Shown here: positions 1 to 7,593 of the stretch, piece by piece
Numbering within the stretch: position 1 is the stretch's first letter
How the letters are laid out: each line of letters begins with the position of its first letter
NCBI GenBank assembly: GCA_002292945.1
Contig: DBCG01000128.1
Location: forward strand, 1-18,764
DNA: 18,764 nt
Direction: 5' to 3'
From: Proteobacteria bacterium UBA964
GTDB taxonomy: Bacteria; Pseudomonadota; Gammaproteobacteria; Steroidobacterales; Steroidobacteraceae
Position numbers and translations under genes: made by a program
Notes under the pieces: generated by a model
What the model saw: only the letters and a program-made list of their open reading frames with translations
Database searches by the model: none
Told to the model about the DNA's origin: nothing

Positions 1-1
1 G

Positions 2-1957
2 CTCGGGGCCTGCGGCGGCGGCGGCGCAGGATCCGCCACCTCGGCCGCGAGCGGCAGCGGCGCAGGCAGCGGCGCCGTGAGCCCTGCCTGCGAGGGCTTC
101 TGCGCGAACGCTGGCACGGCGCTCGGCGTCGCACAGGTCGAGGGCGTCATCGCGCGCGCGGTCGCTGAAGCCCAGGCGCGCAACGCGCGCGCCACCATCG
201 CGGTGGTCGACCGTGTCGGTAATGTGCTCGCCGTGTACGCGATGAACGGCGCAGCACCGACGGTGATGGTGCGCAGCACGCGCGGCTCGGTCCGGATCGA
301 AGGCGGTCTCGAAGGCCTGAGCATCGTGTCGACGCCGATGGCGGCGATCGCCAAGGCCGTCACTGGCGCGTATCTGTCGAGCGAAGGCAATGCGTTCAGC
401 ACCCGCACGGCGAGCCAGATCGTCCAGTCGCACTTCAACCCGGGCGAGGCGCTTGCGCCCGGCGGGCCGTTGTTCGGCGTGCAGTTCAGCCAGTTGCCCT
501 GCTCCGACCTCTCGGCGCGTTTCGCGGGCGGTGCGCCCGATGCCGGCCCGAAGCGCTCGCCGCTCGGTCTTGCGGCCGATCCCGGGGGTTTTCCGTTGTA
601 TCTCGCCGGCACGCCAGTGGGCGGTGTGGGCGTCATCGCCGATGGCTTGTACAGCCTCGACCCCGACATCATCGACCGCGATGACGATCTCGATGAGGCC
701 ATCGCGCTCGCAGCCACGGTGGGTCTCGCCGCGCCCGAGGACCGGCGTGCTGATCGCATCACCGCGGACGGCAAGACGCTGCGCTTCAGCGATGTCGAAG
801 CGAGCGCTCTGCGCGCCGTCCCGTCGGCTGCGCCCGCGTTCTCCGCTCTGGGGACGGTCGGCGCGCTGCAGGCGGTGCCGGGCTATGCGACGGCGACGAT
901 CCGCGCCGGCACGCCCTTTGGTCAGGCGGTGTCGGGCATCCGTGCCGATGCGCTCGATTATCCGGGCCTCGATGCGTTCGTGCTGGTCGACGCCGCCGGC
1001 GTGGAGCGATATCGGCCGCGCGCGGGCACGGAGCCTGCTGGCGCGCTCACTGCCGCGGAGGTGCAGGCCATCCTGCGCGCCGCGCTCGGCGTCGCGAACC
1101 GCAGCCGCGCGCAGATCCGTCGGCCGCTCGGCACGCCGGCCCGCGTCACCATCTCGATGGTCGACTCCAACGGCACCATCCTCGGCATCACGCGCACGCG
1201 AGATGCGCCGGTGTTCGGCATCGACGTGTCCTTACAGAAGGCGCGGGCAGCGGCCTTCTTCTCCTCGCCGCGCGCGGCGGCGTTGCTGCAGGCATTGCCG
1301 CCGGCGGTCTACCTGGACGGCGGGCTCGCGGTGCTGCGCGCTGATGCGCCCGGCGACTATGTGCCGGCGCTGCGGGCGCTGCTCGGCCTGCCGAGCGCGC
1401 TCGCGGACGGGCAGGTGGCGTTCACGGCGCGCGCGGTGGGCAACCTCGCGCGGCCGAACTTCCCCGACGGCGTGGACGGTAACCCGTACGGACCGCTCTC
1501 GAAGCCCGGCGGCCGCTGGAGTCCGTTCAGCACCGGTCTGCAGCTCGACATCGTGCACAACGCGATCATCCAGCATGCCGCCTTCGTCGTCGGTCTCGCG
1601 CCGGATGTACCGCGCAACTGCAGTGGCATCAGTGGCTTCGACAGCGGCTTCCAGCAGCAGGCGCCGGCCGTACTGCTCGCCAACGGCATCCAGATCTTCC
1701 CGGGTGCGGTGCCGGTCTATCGTGGCGAGACGCTGGTCGGTGCGATCGGCGTATCCGGCGATGGTATCGATCAGGACGACATGGTGGCCTTTCTGGGTCT
1801 CGCGCGCGCCGGCTTCACGACGGGCGGTCCGCAGCACCCCGCGCCGGCGCGCCGTTCCGACCAGTTGGCCCCGAACGGGGCACGCCTTCGCTATGTGAGC
1901 TGCCCGCAGGCGCCGTTCATCGATTCCAACGAGCAGGAGCCTTGCAGTGGCCTCTGA
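2..1957 (+). CDS. Lipoprotein with two GlcG/HbpS-like (heme-binding type) domains, 5'-partial
   Basis: The frame is already open at base 2, and the first residues read L-G-A-C followed by a Gly/Ala/Ser-rich linker. L-G-A-C is a lipobox, so the signal peptide starts outside the window and the mature protein is probably lipid-anchored at this Cys. A GTG at 77 is internal and not the true start. The body holds two divergent copies of a GlcG/HbpS (DUF336-like) module. The first has VEGVIARAVAEAQ, then IAVVDRVGNVLAVY, then a GGxPL...GVGVIADG core (bases about 140-740). The second has AEVQAILRAAL, then VTISMVDSNGTILGI, then VGAIGVSGDGIDQDD (about 1050-1830). This family includes heme-binding HbpS and GlcG; its role here is not known. 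The stop overlaps the next gene by 11 bases, and multiheme cytochromes follow. Plausible roles are heme handling, or an accessory or redox-sensing subunit of the cytochrome complex. The family call is fairly firm; the role is inference. Confidence 0.72.
   Translation, partial: LGACGGGGAGSATSAASGSGAGSGAVSPACEGFCANAGTALGVAQVEGVIARAVAEAQARNARATIAVVDRVGNVLAVYAMNGAAPTVMVRSTRGSVRIEGGLEGLSIVSTPMAAIAKAVTGAYLSSEGNAFSTRTASQIVQSHFNPGEALAPGGPLFGVQFSQLPCSDLSARFAGGAPDAGPKRSPLGLAADPGGFPLYLAGTPVGGVGVIADGLYSLDPDIIDRDDDLDEAIALAATVGLAAPEDRRADRITADGKTLRFSDVEASALRAVPSAAPAFSALGTVGALQAVPGYATATIRAGTPFGQAVSGIRADALDYPGLDAFVLVDAAGVERYRPRAGTEPAGALTAAEVQAILRAALGVANRSRAQIRRPLGTPARVTISMVDSNGTILGITRTRDAPVFGIDVSLQKARAAAFFSSPRAAALLQALPPAVYLDGGLAVLRADAPGDYVPALRALLGLPSALADGQVAFTARAVGNLARPNFPDGVDGNPYGPLSKPGGRWSPFSTGLQLDIVHNAIIQHAAFVVGLAPDVPRNCSGISGFDSGFQQQAPAVLLANGIQIFPGAVPVYRGETLVGAIGVSGDGIDQDDMVAFLGLARAGFTTGGPQHPAPARRSDQLAPNGARLRYVSCPQAPFIDSNEQEPCSGL
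1935..1939 (+). promoter_or_regulatory. Ribosome binding site deciding the GTG start of the beta-barrel gene
   Basis: AGGAG lies inside the 3' end of the upstream lipoprotein gene, 7 bases before the GTG at 1947. This supports the GTG start and suggests translational coupling between the two overlapping genes. Confidence 0.6.
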
Positions 1958-3767
1958 TCGTCGCCCCGCATCGATCGCTCCTGCGCTGACCCTGCTCGCC
2001 GTCGCCGCAGCGCTGCCGGCGCACGCACAAGAGACGGCACCACCGACTCCGGCATCAGTCGAACAGGATCCGTGTCCGCGCGTCGAGCCCATCGATCCGC
2101 GGCGTCGCAGCCCGACGGTGCCGGTGCTGGAGTACCGGCCCGATCCTTGCGACCCCACGCGGCTGCGTACGCCCGCGTTGGAGGAGATCGGCGAATTGCA
2201 GGGTCTGCCCGACCGATGGCGCATCGTCGAAGCGATCGGCCTCAAGGAGAACCTGCTCGACCCCTACCACGGCCAGAACCGGTTGAAGGGCGATATGCCG
2301 ATGTTCGGCGAGGACTGGTTCGTGGCGCTGATCGGCATCTCGGACACGGTGATCGAGCCGCGCGACTTCCCGGTGCCGGTCGGCGGCCCGGTCACCGACC
2401 GCGCCGGATCGCTCGACACCTTCGGCGACGGCCGACAGCAGGTGTATTCGCAGACCTTCGTGCTCGAGACCGTGCTCTACCAGGGCGATACGGTGTTCAA
2501 GCCGCCTGACTGGGAGTTCCGGTTCACGCCCGCGATCAACATCTCGCATGTGGTGGTGGAGGAGCGCGGACTGCTCAAGGCCGACGCCGACGCGAGCAAG
2601 ACGCGGACTGAGGCGGCGGTCGGCATCCAGGCCGCGTTCGTCGACAAACATCTGCGCAACGTGTCCTCGCGCTACGACTTCGACAGCCTGCGCATCGGCG
2701 TGCAGCCCTTCACCGCGGATTTCCGAGGCTTTCTGCTCAACGACAGCCTGTTCGGCGCGCGCCTGTTCGGCATCCGCGACGACAACCGGATCCAGTACAA
2801 CCTCGCATGGTTCCGCCGCATCGACAAGGACACCAACAGCGGCCTCAACAACCTCGTCGAGCGCGGTGCGGCGGCGCTGCGCGACGACGATATCTTCGTG
2901 GTCAACGCCTACCTGCAGGACTGGCCGCGGCTCGGTTTCACGGTGCAGGGCACGGTGCTGTACAACCGCAACCGCGAGGGCGACGCGCTGCTGTACGACG
3001 ACAACGGCATCCTGCAGCGACCGGCGTCCATCGGCCTCGAGCGGCCGCGCGACTACGACGTGAGCTATCTCGGCGTGTCGGGCGATGGGCCCCTAGGCGG
3101 CCTCAACCTTTCGACGAGCGCCTATGTCGCGCTCGGTGATTCGACGCGCGGTACCTTCAGCGAGCGGAAGGAGGACATCCGCGCGGGATTCATTGCGGCG
3201 GAGCTCTCCAAGGACTTTTCATGGGTCCGCGTGCGCGCCTCGCTCGCCTGGGCTTCTGGCGACCCCGACCCTTTCGACGGACGGGGCGAGGGGTTCGATG
3301 CGATCTTCGAGAATCCGCTGTTCGCGGGTGCCGACACCAACTTCTGGATGCGCCAGCCGGTGCCTTTGGTCGCGGGCGGCCGGGTCACGCTGTCCGGCCG
3401 CAACGGGCTGCTGAACTCCCTGCGGTCTTCCAAAGAATTCGGACAATCCAACTTCACCAACCCCGGGCTGCGTCTTCTCGGCGTCGGCGCGGATCTGGAT
3501 CTGACACCGACGCTGCGCGTCAGCGGCAACCTCAACCATGTCGCGTTCGATCACACGGCATCCTTGCAGGTGGCGCGCGCGCAGGGCGGGATACCACGCG
3601 ACATCGGCTTCGACGCCTCGGTGGCGGTGGTGTGGCGACCGCTCGCGATACAGAACGTGGTGGCGCGGGTATCGGCCTCGGCGCTGCTGCCGGGTGACGG
3701 GTACCGCGCGCTGTTCGGCGACCGCACCTCATGGGGGGTGCTCGGTAATCTGGTGCTGACCTACTGA
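1947..3767 (+). CDS. Predicted outer-membrane beta-barrel (porin-like) protein in a multiheme cytochrome cluster
   Basis: 606 residues, with a GTG start 7 bases after AGGAG. The N-terminus is a Sec signal peptide: a hydrophobic run to residue about 25, then the cleavage-like site LPAHA|Q. A Pro/Cys-containing region of about 75 residues follows. The rest is rich in alternating polar/hydrophobic strands with many aromatic and Asp/Asn-Gly turns (for example VQGTVLYNRNREGDALLYDD) and ends NLVLTY, an aromatic C-terminal residue typical of BAM-inserted barrels. I cannot place it in a named porin family. It is not obviously MtrB/PioB: I see no N-terminal CxxC, and the family match is not evident by eye. 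It lies between the GlcG-like lipoprotein and a decaheme cytochrome, with a 19-base gap to the latter, which suggests it could be the sheath of an outer-membrane electron conduit. A porin for another substrate remains possible. Confidence 0.7.
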   Translation: MASDRRPASIAPALTLLAVAAALPAHAQETAPPTPASVEQDPCPRVEPIDPRRRSPTVPVLEYRPDPCDPTRLRTPALEEIGELQGLPDRWRIVEAIGLKENLLDPYHGQNRLKGDMPMFGEDWFVALIGISDTVIEPRDFPVPVGGPVTDRAGSLDTFGDGRQQVYSQTFVLETVLYQGDTVFKPPDWEFRFTPAINISHVVVEERGLLKADADASKTRTEAAVGIQAAFVDKHLRNVSSRYDFDSLRIGVQPFTADFRGFLLNDSLFGARLFGIRDDNRIQYNLAWFRRIDKDTNSGLNNLVERGAAALRDDDIFVVNAYLQDWPRLGFTVQGTVLYNRNREGDALLYDDNGILQRPASIGLERPRDYDVSYLGVSGDGPLGGLNLSTSAYVALGDSTRGTFSERKEDIRAGFIAAELSKDFSWVRVRASLAWASGDPDPFDGRGEGFDAIFENPLFAGADTNFWMRQPVPLVAGGRVTLSGRNGLLNSLRSSKEFGQSNFTNPGLRLLGVGADLDLTPTLRVSGNLNHVAFDHTASLQVARAQGGIPRDIGFDASVAVVWRPLAIQNVVARVSASALLPGDGYRALFGDRTSWGVLGNLVLTY

Positions 3768-3786
3768 TGGGCCCTCGAGACGACCT

Positions 3787-6700
3787 ATGAATACGCGCTA
3801 TCCCCGCCGCGCCCGGACCGCCGGCCTGATCGCATTGCTGCTCGCCGTGTCGCCGCTCGCCGTCTGGTCGAGCGAGACATACCACGCGGTGGAGCGCAGC
3901 TATCCGGTGTATCCGGCGGCGCCCGCGCGCCAGACGCCGGCGGAGGCTGCGGCGAAAAGCGAGGGCTGTCTCGATTGCCACACCGCGACCGACCTGCCGA
4001 CCATGCACGCCAACCCTGGCGTGATCCTCGGCTGCACGGACTGTCATGGTGGCGATGCGGGTGTGCGCTTCATGAGGGGTGCGAAGACCCCGGATGCCAC
4101 AGCGGCCGCGCACAGCGACCCGGCGTACGCCCGGGTCCGCGACGATGCGCATGTGCTGCCGCGCCTCCCGGACGCCTGGGGGTTCCCGTCGAGCGCCACG
4201 CCTGAGCGTACCTACGCGCTGCTCAACCAGGAGGCGCCCGAGTTCATCCGCTTCGTGAACCCCGGCGATTACCGGATCGTGGAGGAGTCCTGCGGCGCCT
4301 GCCACGCCAAGACGATCGCCGACGCGAAGCGCAGCCTGATGGCGACCTCCGCCATGTTCTGGGGCGGCGCCGCCTACAACAACGGTCTGCTGCCGTTCAA
4401 GAATTACATCCTCGGCGAGGGCTACACGCGTGATGGCAAGGCCGCCATCATCGAGGGCGCGAGGTCGACGCCCGAGGAACGCGACCGCCACGAGATCATC
4501 GATCGCTTGTATCCGCTGCCGCGTTGGGAGAACCTGCCCCCCGCCGACATCTTCCGCGTGTTCGAGCGCGGCGGCCGCAACATCTCGAACCTCTTCCCCG
4601 AAACCGGTCTGCCGAACGTCGTGGGCGCGACCCAGCGCCTCGAGGAGCCGGGCCGTCCCGACATCAAGCAGTCGAATCGAGGGCCGGGCACCGGCGCGCG
4701 CATCGCGGTACCGGTGCTCAACATCCACAAGACGCGCCTCAACGACCCTTTGATGTGGTTCATGGGTACCAACGACAACCCAGGCGATTACCGTTCCTCC
4801 GGTTGCAGTGCCTGTCATGTGGTGTACGCCAACGACCGCGATCCGCGGCACTCCGGGCCCTATGCGGCGTACGGTCATGCCGGTCGGTCCCAGACCGTCG
4901 ACCCGACGATCCCGAAGGATCGCAGCGGGCATCCTTTGAAGCACGCCTTCTCGCGGGCGATACCGACCAGCCAATGCATGATCTGCCACATGCACCAGCC
5001 GAACATGTTCATGAACAGCTTCCTCGGCTACACGATGTGGGACTACGAGTCCGATGCGCCGGCGATGTGGCCTGCCGAGCAGGTTTTCCCGACCGTCGAG
5101 GAGATGCGCAAGGTCCTCGATCGCAACCCCGAGGGCGCCGCGCCTCGCGGCAAGTGGGCCGACCCCGAGTTCCTCTCGCAGGTGAGCACGCTCAACCCGA
5201 CGCTGAAAGACACGCAGTTCGCGGATTATCACGGTCACGGCTGGAACTTCCGTGCTGTCCACAAGCGCGACCGCAAGGGCAACCTGCTCGATGCGGAAGG
5301 TCGGTCGATCGCGGCGGACGATCCGCAGAAATGGAACAAGACCGTGCAAATGTCGTCGATCCACGTCGATGTCGGCATGCATTGCGTCGACTGCCACTTC
5401 GCGCAGGATTCGCATGGCAACGGGCATCTATACGGTTCCGTGGCCGCTGCGGTCGAGATCGACTGCAAGGACTGCCATGGCACGACGCGCGCGCGTACCA
5501 CGCTGCGCACCTCGGGTCCGGCGGCCTCGGCGAGCGCGACCGATCTTTCGCTGATCCGCAACCCCGATGGCTCGCGGCGCTTCGAGTGGCGCGGCGACAC
5601 GCTGGTGCAGCGCTCGGCGGTCACGCCTGGCCTCGAGTGGGAGGTGTCGCAGGTCAAGGATTCGGCGACACCCGGCAACAAGCACTACGACGACAAGGCG
5701 GCGCGCGCCCACACGATGTCGCGCGATACGAAGACCCAGCGATGGGGCCCGGACATCCCCTGGGAGATGCTGGCGCACAACGATGACAAGATGGAGTGCT
5801 ATGCCTGCCACACCTCGTGGACCACGAGTTGCGGCGGCTGCCATATGCCGATCGAGGCCAACTCGAAGACCGCACGGCACCGCTACGAGGGCGGCGAGAC
5901 CCGCAACTACGCCACCTACAACCCGCAGGTGGCGCGCGAGGACATCTTCATGCTCGGGCTGCGCGGACCGTCCGAGGGCGGGAAGATCGCGCCGGTGCGC
6001 TCGACCTCGGCGCTGGTGCTGTCGTCGAAGAACTCCAACCGCGAGCGGATCTATGTGCAGCAGCCGCCGATCTCGGCGTCGGGCTACAGCTCGCAGGCCA
6101 TGAATCCGCACTATCCGCACACCGAGCGCAAGACCGAGACCAAGGGTTGCAGCGACTGCCATCTCGCTCGCGACGGTGACAACAACGCGATCGTGGCGCA
6201 GACGCTGGGGTACGGCACGCAGTTCATCAACTTCACGGGCCTCAACGCCTATGTCGGCACCGGCAAGGGCGTCATGGCGGTCGAGGTCACCGAGTACGAA
6301 GAACCGCAGGCGGTGATCGGCAGCTATCTGCACCGCTATGCCTACCCCAAGTGGTACGGGGAGCACCTCGCCCGGGACCGTCGGTTGCAGCACTCGGCCG
6401 CGCTCGCGGGCGAGGCTGCAGGCTGTGTGCAGCTGCGCGGTGAATACCTGTTCTCGGCCGAGGGGCGGCGAGGGCTGCGAGTGGTCGATGTGGCGAGCGT
6501 CGCCAACAAAGGCTTCAGCCAGAAGATCGTGAGTGCACCGTTCTCGTCGCTCGGCCATCGCACGCAGGTCGTCAGCCGTGACGCCACCTGTGTCGCGCTG
6601 CCGACCACGCAGCCCGTGCATCCGCCGCGCAACGAGGGCGAGCTCATGCGCAAGGCCAATCTCGAACAACCCTTCCTGCCGATCTACAACTATGCGCTGG

Positions 6701-7593
6701 TCACCGACTCGGTCGAAGGGCTGATCGTGGTCGATGTGAACACGCTGGCTGACGGCGAGTTCCGTAACAATTTCCTCAAGCGGGCGCTGACCTGGAACCC
6801 TGACGGGCGGCTTACGGGTGCGCGTCGGCTGGTGATCGCGGGCAACCTCGTCTACATCGTCACGACGCGTTCGCTGGTGGTGGTCGACATGATGGCACCG
6901 ATGCGTCCGAGCGTGCTGGCGGAGGTGGCGCTCGAGGACCCGCGCGCGCTTGCGCTGCAGTTCCGATATCTTTTCGTCACCACCGCGCGCGGGCTCGAGG
7001 TGCTGGATGTGACGCAGCCTGCCGCACCGCGTCGCGTCCCCGGTGCCGTGGTCCCGCTCGCGCAGGCAGCGGGGCTCACCGTGGCGCGCACCTACGCATA
7101 TGTGGCGGACGGCGCAGGGGGTATCGCGATCATCGACATCGAGCGAGCCGAGCGCCCCGTGCTCGTGCAGTCGTGGAACGCGGAGGGCGGCCTCGTCGAC
7201 GCGCGCGATGTCATGGTCGCCTCGACCAACGCGTCGCTGTTCGCGTATGTGGCCGACGGCAAGGGCGGCCTCAAGGTGGTCCAGCTGACGAGCCCGGCGT
7301 CGCAGCCGAACTTCTACGGCTTCAGTCCTGAGCCGCGCCCGCAGCTCATCGCTTCGTATGCCACCCGCTCACCGGCGCTGTCCTTGTCGCGGCCGCTGGA
7401 GCGTGACAGGGCGGTCGATGAGAGCGGCGGCCAGGTCGCGGTGTTCGGGCGTCGCGGTTCGCGGCCGTTCAATCTCGCCGAGATGCGACGGCTGTTCCTC
7501 GATGGGGATGGTCAGCCGTGGTTCGTGGACGATGTGCCGTCGATGCCGCCGACGATCCCGTCGCGGCAGGCGCGGGCGCAGGGGGGGCGATGA
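3787..7593 (+). CDS. Exported decaheme c-type cytochrome fused to a C-terminal LVIVD-repeat propeller domain
   Basis: 1268 residues. A basic start and hydrophobic run (residues about 12-27, ending VWSS) give a Sec signal peptide. Ten CxxCH heme-attachment sites begin at Cys61, 83, 169, 340, 397, 533, 560, 671, 682 and 788. Sites 8 and 9 are only 11 residues apart, whereas sites 3-4 and 5-6 are separated by about 171 and 136 residues, so hemes are embedded in large intervening domains. From residue about 830 to 1170 there is no heme site. Instead there are about six repeats of the form YLFSAEGRRGLRVVDV, VYIVTTRSLVVVDM, YLFVTTARGLEVLDV and YAYVADGAGGIAIIDI, the LVIVD-repeat signature expected to form a beta-propeller. 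Maturation requires periplasmic cytochrome c assembly. The heme count suggests electron transfer or a multiheme redox enzyme at the cell surface or in the periplasm; the propeller could dock a partner or substrate. Its size and irregular heme spacing differ from MtrA/OmcA-type decahemes. No substrate can be assigned. Confidence 0.88.
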   Translation: MNTRYPRRARTAGLIALLLAVSPLAVWSSETYHAVERSYPVYPAAPARQTPAEAAAKSEGCLDCHTATDLPTMHANPGVILGCTDCHGGDAGVRFMRGAKTPDATAAAHSDPAYARVRDDAHVLPRLPDAWGFPSSATPERTYALLNQEAPEFIRFVNPGDYRIVEESCGACHAKTIADAKRSLMATSAMFWGGAAYNNGLLPFKNYILGEGYTRDGKAAIIEGARSTPEERDRHEIIDRLYPLPRWENLPPADIFRVFERGGRNISNLFPETGLPNVVGATQRLEEPGRPDIKQSNRGPGTGARIAVPVLNIHKTRLNDPLMWFMGTNDNPGDYRSSGCSACHVVYANDRDPRHSGPYAAYGHAGRSQTVDPTIPKDRSGHPLKHAFSRAIPTSQCMICHMHQPNMFMNSFLGYTMWDYESDAPAMWPAEQVFPTVEEMRKVLDRNPEGAAPRGKWADPEFLSQVSTLNPTLKDTQFADYHGHGWNFRAVHKRDRKGNLLDAEGRSIAADDPQKWNKTVQMSSIHVDVGMHCVDCHFAQDSHGNGHLYGSVAAAVEIDCKDCHGTTRARTTLRTSGPAASASATDLSLIRNPDGSRRFEWRGDTLVQRSAVTPGLEWEVSQVKDSATPGNKHYDDKAARAHTMSRDTKTQRWGPDIPWEMLAHNDDKMECYACHTSWTTSCGGCHMPIEANSKTARHRYEGGETRNYATYNPQVAREDIFMLGLRGPSEGGKIAPVRSTSALVLSSKNSNRERIYVQQPPISASGYSSQAMNPHYPHTERKTETKGCSDCHLARDGDNNAIVAQTLGYGTQFINFTGLNAYVGTGKGVMAVEVTEYEEPQAVIGSYLHRYAYPKWYGEHLARDRRLQHSAALAGEAAGCVQLRGEYLFSAEGRRGLRVVDVASVANKGFSQKIVSAPFSSLGHRTQVVSRDATCVALPTTQPVHPPRNEGELMRKANLEQPFLPIYNYALVTDSVEGLIVVDVNTLADGEFRNNFLKRALTWNPDGRLTGARRLVIAGNLVYIVTTRSLVVVDMMAPMRPSVLAEVALEDPRALALQFRYLFVTTARGLEVLDVTQPAAPRRVPGAVVPLAQAAGLTVARTYAYVADGAGGIAIIDIERAERPVLVQSWNAEGGLVDARDVMVASTNASLFAYVADGKGGLKVVQLTSPASQPNFYGFSPEPRPQLIASYATRSPALSLSRPLERDRAVDESGGQVAVFGRRGSRPFNLAEMRRLFLDGDGQPWFVDDVPSMPPTIPSRQARAQGGR

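Noticed and set aside
1232..2245. 337-residue open frame on the - strand across the lipoprotein/barrel junction
   Set aside because: Low-complexity, Arg-rich antisense frame with no domain; the opposite strand has a well-supported gene and ribosome site.
3532..5427. 631-residue open frame on the - strand
   Set aside because: It lies antisense to the barrel and decaheme genes, is rich in Arg/Val/His with no recognisable domain, and is explained by GC-rich codon bias. The + strand has signal peptide and heme motifs.
7518..7589. Upstream extension of the pentaheme gene
   Set aside because: It adds 24 residues inside the decaheme gene before a good signal peptide; ATG 7590 has an AGGGGGG ribosome site and an ATGA overlap.
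3787..7593. Assignment of the decaheme protein as MtrA, OmcA or octaheme tetrathionate reductase
   Set aside because: Length, heme count, irregular spacing and the propeller tail do not fit any of these by eye.
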